This document shows positions 60,521-64,000 of a stretch of DNA of 64,000 nt, piece after piece. The notes under the pieces are model-generated. The model had not been told where the DNA came from and ran no database searches. It saw nothing but the letters and a program-made list of their open reading frames with translations. Numbering within the stretch: the stretch's first letter is position 1; each line of letters begins with the position of its first letter. The stretch is from assembly GCA_021018995.1 (NCBI GenBank), contig CM037590.1, positions 84,600,097 to 84,664,096 on the forward strand, given 5' to 3'. The stretch comes from Chloranthus sessilifolius (taxonomy: Eukaryota > Streptophyta > Magnoliopsida > Chloranthales > Chloranthaceae). The position numbers were made by a program, and so were the translations under genes.

Positions 60521-62399
60521 GGCTGTAGTGTTGTCAGTTGTACTTAGGGGCTGCAATTCTCTTCTGTCTAGGTAGATTTTTGTAAATTCATTGCTGTGTA
60601 GTCACTATATAGTCTGTTTGTAACTGTTGTCTTTAGTTCTCATTAACGAAAATTTCTTTTTCTTGTGTGCCTTACTTGCTTTGCTGTCACATTTATAATT
60701 TCTGTACAAATTAGTTTCATGTTTTATGCTAATAATTTTAAAGAGTACCCTGCTGCCCCTGATGTCTTATGCTTTGAAACAGTGGGGACACTGTTCCTCA
60801 TAGGTTTGGGGGTATGGCAGGGTAAGCCAATGATGTAGTTAACCTAAGTGTAGCAGTTTTGATTAAGTGTGTAATAGAGTGGAATTCACTTAAACAATAT
60901 GAAAAAGAGGAAATTTAAAGTTGATGCAAATTGTGTAACATTGAAACTCACTGAAAAATGAAGTACTTCCATGGGGTGAGCATCAAGAGAAACCTTTCCC
61001 AATTAGTGCTTAGTAAACCAGTAATGAGAGAAAAAGATGAAAACATACCCCTTGAGTTTAATTGAAGACCCTACCCAATGAGCTTTGAGCCTGAATTTTT
61101 TTTTTTAGAGTGTCTATGGCAACCTTTTCTGCTCTAAGGACTGACAGATTCAACCTCTTTGCACTAGAAGTTAGTCACCCCAAGTTTAAACTGTTTGACA
61201 ATAATCATGACACTAAGGAGATGATCAAGGCCTTCATTTGGTCAGTTTGAGCTTGAAAATTTCAACCCATTCAACTGCCCCTTTTGTATACACCCTTTGA
61301 GCCTTAAATTCTAGTTTTTCTTCAAGATACACCAGAGTACTTGTACCTAGACCTGTTGACCTAAGGAGAAGGAGATAAAGGTAGATAAGCTAGGTTCAAC
61401 ATTTGGTGAATGAAGAAGAAAAGCAACATGTGGACAACAGTGTATCTATTAGGATAGTGTGGTATTTCATAAAAAAAACAAAAATAAAATAAAAATAAAA
61501 AATAAAAAGGAAAAAGAGAAGTCAAGAGGATAATTTCATCTAAAAATTGAAAGGAAGAAGAGAGGCTGGCCACTTTGAATTTGAAAAATATCAATAAAGA
61601 TGAAGTATGCTGAATTCAAGAAGGTGAAGTCATGAATCACCTCCTTACCTTGCTGATTTCTCAATTTTGAATCTCCTTTATCCCTTCCATTCTTTTCAAA
61701 CCTCAGCCATAAGCCACATTACAACCTTTGTAAAAGACCTTATTGATCATAAGTAAAATGAACTATCATGTGGAGACAAGGGAATGCCTGATCTATGGTG
61801 AGAAGTACTTAATGATGTTAGAAATTAGGAGCAACTGCCTATGCTCATGCTTGCAGACTTATTTGGGGTCTGTAACTGCTCTTGAGCTTGTGTGAACTGA
61901 AATTCCTTTTAAATTCATTTGTGAGAGGAAACCTTGGTGAGCATTGGATCTAAGAATGAACTTATTGGGCATTGTTTGAACTAATATTTTGAATCATTGG
62001 TAAGCTTAGTACTGGTTTGCACACTATGTTTCTTGTTGTCAGCTGATTGGTTTGATAAGTATACATGCATGATTTAGGTATTAATTTTTGGCATTCAATG
62101 TCTTGAAACTTCTCAAATTTGAAAGATCAAAAGTGGACTGATACTCTATTTGTTGAAAATTGATTTGATCATGCTTGCACTTGTATTAACTGTTTCATTG
62201 AGAAGTTTGTGGGTATCTTCACTGAAACCCCTCAAGAGACTTCACTCCTCCACTAGGGATCACCTAAGGGATTAAATGGCTTGATGCATAAGCTAAATAC
62301 ATCCGTGCTCCCTACGAAAGTGACATTTAAATTTTTAGAGTAGTTGTTTATATTTTACTTTGCTCGAGGACTAGCAAAGATTAGGTTAATTTGAGGGTG
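60521..62399 (+). other. Element C 3' untranslated region
   Basis: No coding signal. It contains the conserved inverted repeat CAGTGGGGACACTG (60780-60793) and AGGTTTGGGGGTATGGCAG (60802-60820), then the conserved block near 62210-62330 and a polypurine-like tract (about 62389-62399) next to the LTR. Confidence 0.7.
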
Positions 62400-64000
62400 T
62401 GTTAAGCACTGAAAAATGCTATTTTTTACCTCTTAACCTAACCTTTACTACTCCTTGGAGCCATTTAATAATCCTCTTTTGAGTTTGTTTTATAGTTAAG
62501 AATAAATTTACAGCTTAGTGCAACAGTCATGTTTTGGAGTCAAAGAAGAGAGGGATTTACAGCCAAGGGCTGTAGCTGATGGAAGAACAAAGGATACACC
62601 AGGGTGGCACACACCATCGTGACTATTTTGACTGCTAAGGTGGGCCCTAGAAGTCAGATGGATGAAAGAAAGATGGGCCAAGCAGAGAACACTGCTACAG
62701 CAGCATGTGCACTGTAACAGAGAAGAGAAATGTTGAGCACGCATAGCCCTCGCACAGTTCAGTTTGGCATGCAAAGATCCCTCACGCAGCTCTCACTTAG
62801 CTCAAGCCTGTAGCAGTAAAAGAGCTCGCACAATGCACTACAACAGACTTAAAGATCGCACACATCTCGCGCAGCTCATGAGGAGAGAGAGTCCCAAAAG
62901 TTTTTCTTGTGAAGACTCGTGAAGACCCCGCACACTTCAAAGATAGAGCCAGCCATGCGAGATGTGCATCCCATCCTGGCAAGCAACCTCGCGCATCTTT
63001 AAGTTCATCCTCGTGACAGCCTGGTGAGACGCAATGCAGCCAAGCGAGATCCTCGCTACTTGAGCCACCTGGAGCACAATCTGTGCGAGCTATGTTACTC
63101 AATATAAAAGGGAACTAGTGAGGCTCATTCAACTGCAAGATCAACCACGCGACAGCTTCGCGAGAGGCTAAATTACAGCACTCATCCACGCGAAGCTCAG
63201 GATCCCCACTTCTCAGTCCATACATAGGGACACTTTGGGGATTTCCCAACTTCTAGGGCACACATCCTGAGGTTCTAACCTATTTCCCACTTCTCGAGGC
63301 ATCCAAGGGTCATAATTGAGCCATGTCTTCAAGCAACAATTAGGGTTTTTCCCTTTTGTTTTCTTATTAGCCAAGGCAGTAAGAGACTTTGTATATAAGC
63401 TATGCTCATAGCTGAAATAAACATCTGATCTTCAACCAAAATTGGCTGTGAGCTCGAAAGTGCCTAGGTTATTAGGGTTGGAGTTAGATCATTCATTTTT
63501 CTTTTCTTCTTCCTTAGCTCAACATTTGCTGGCTAAGATCTTTTGTAAGTAGATAGTTTATGTTAGTTTGCAATGGGTTTTATGTGAACTTGGGGGTTGA
63601 TTTGAGCTTCTGCACTGGCTGTTGCCTTGAGGGCAGGCATTATATGTTTCCTTTTCATCAATGCAATGCCATTCTTATAGATTAATTGAATCTATATATT
63701 TTTTATATTTTGCACATGAATTTCTATGGGTTTGATGTACCCATGGTTGCTTGAGCTTGTAGCCTTGCAAGCATGGTGGCAGCAACAGTTATCCTATTCT
63801 ATTTCATCACCTGTGAGGAAGATAACCTCTGGGATAGCCTGTGACCATTTAAATGGATCGACTATAGCCCTAAGGCTGGTCTAAATCACAGATCTGAGAT
63901 AGATTCTTCTTCTCTGCACTTGAGCTTGTAGCCAAGTGAGAGATAGTTGTAGATCCAAACTCCCCTTTGTGTTGTAATGCCATTTTTAGATTTTAGATAT
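62400..64000 (+). repeat. Element C 3' LTR (cut by window end)
   Basis: Begins TGTTAAGCACTG, like the other LTRs of the family, with CpG array (about 62740-63200), TATA box (63392-63399) and a GGGTTGGAG/TTAGGG-like leader. The R-U5 phrase GATAGCCTGTGACCATTTAA occurs near 63834. By eye it is clearly homologous to A's LTR but strongly diverged. By comparison with A and B it should extend about 0.8 to 1.1 kb beyond the window. Confidence 0.88.

Larger units (their letters stand above)
51856..64000 (+). mobile_element. Element C: Athila-type Ty3/Gypsy retrotransposon, interrupted by D and cut by the window end
   Basis: It starts abruptly in the middle of gag at the junction with D's LTR and continues through the gag C-terminus, protease, RT, RNase H, integrase, ORF3, 3' untranslated region, polypurine tract and 1.6 kb of 3' LTR. 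It is related to A and B but forms its own subfamily by LTR sequence. Its 5' half should lie on the far side of D, left of the window. The pol frames have about fifteen breaks; most of ORF3 is unusually well kept. It must predate D. Confidence 0.92.

Noticed and set aside
1-64000. tRNA, rRNA or host housekeeping genes
   Set aside because: No cloverleaf-like or rRNA-like sequence was recognised by eye; the tRNA-like matches are primer sites next to LTRs. A tRNAscan or rRNA search was not possible here.

Overview
The window is plant nuclear DNA made almost entirely of nested LTR retrotransposons. The evidence is Athila-type primer sites matching tRNA-Asp, a Tat/Ogre-type polyprotein with a second RNase H domain, plant TATA boxes and telobox-like motifs inside long LTRs, and a plant mobile domain (PMD) gene. 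I see no ordinary host gene, tRNA, rRNA or CRISPR array. The setting fits repeat-rich (peri)centromeric or other heterochromatin of a large plant genome, probably an angiosperm. The species cannot be read from the sequence.

Layout. 1-1491: unassigned flank with a cluster of GATGGG motifs. 1492-14540: element A, Athila lineage, + strand, two 2698-base LTRs, a gag remnant and a long third ORF (ORF3), no pol. 14541-17519: promoter-like and 3'-end-like modules upstream of an antisense gene. 17520-19084 and 36571-38590: an intron-containing PMD gene on the + strand, split by element B. 19085-36565: element B, Athila lineage, + strand, with LTRs, gag, pol, ORF3 and a near-perfect target duplication. 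38590-51855: the main body of element D, Tat/Ogre lineage, - strand (integrase, archaeal-type RNase H, RNase H, RT, linker with a G-patch-like stretch, protease, gag, primer site, 5' LTR). 51856-64000: element C, Athila lineage, + strand, entered in the middle of gag because D landed in it, running through pol and ORF3 into a 3' LTR cut by the window end.

Order of events: C is oldest, D inserted into C, and B inserted into D's antisense gene. A probably also sits inside D, since neither D's 3' LTR nor C's 5' half is found in the window; both would then lie to the left. All four are broken fossils. Hand-sampled LTR comparisons give about 4-6% difference for B and 6-7% for A. That is a few million years at rice-like substitution rates, and longer in slowly evolving lineages.

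Most interesting: (1) the antisense PMD gene has several GT-AG introns, which an antisense position would shield from splicing of the element's own RNA; (2) ORF3 of all three Athila-type elements keeps QT-D/E motifs resembling dynein light chain LC8 binding sites, between a plant-transposon-protein-like domain and a C-terminal helical tail; (3) a CpG-rich motif array occurs both upstream of the LTR TATA box and in front of ORF3, suggesting an internal promoter; (4) D's LTR starts with a regular array of seven hairpins.
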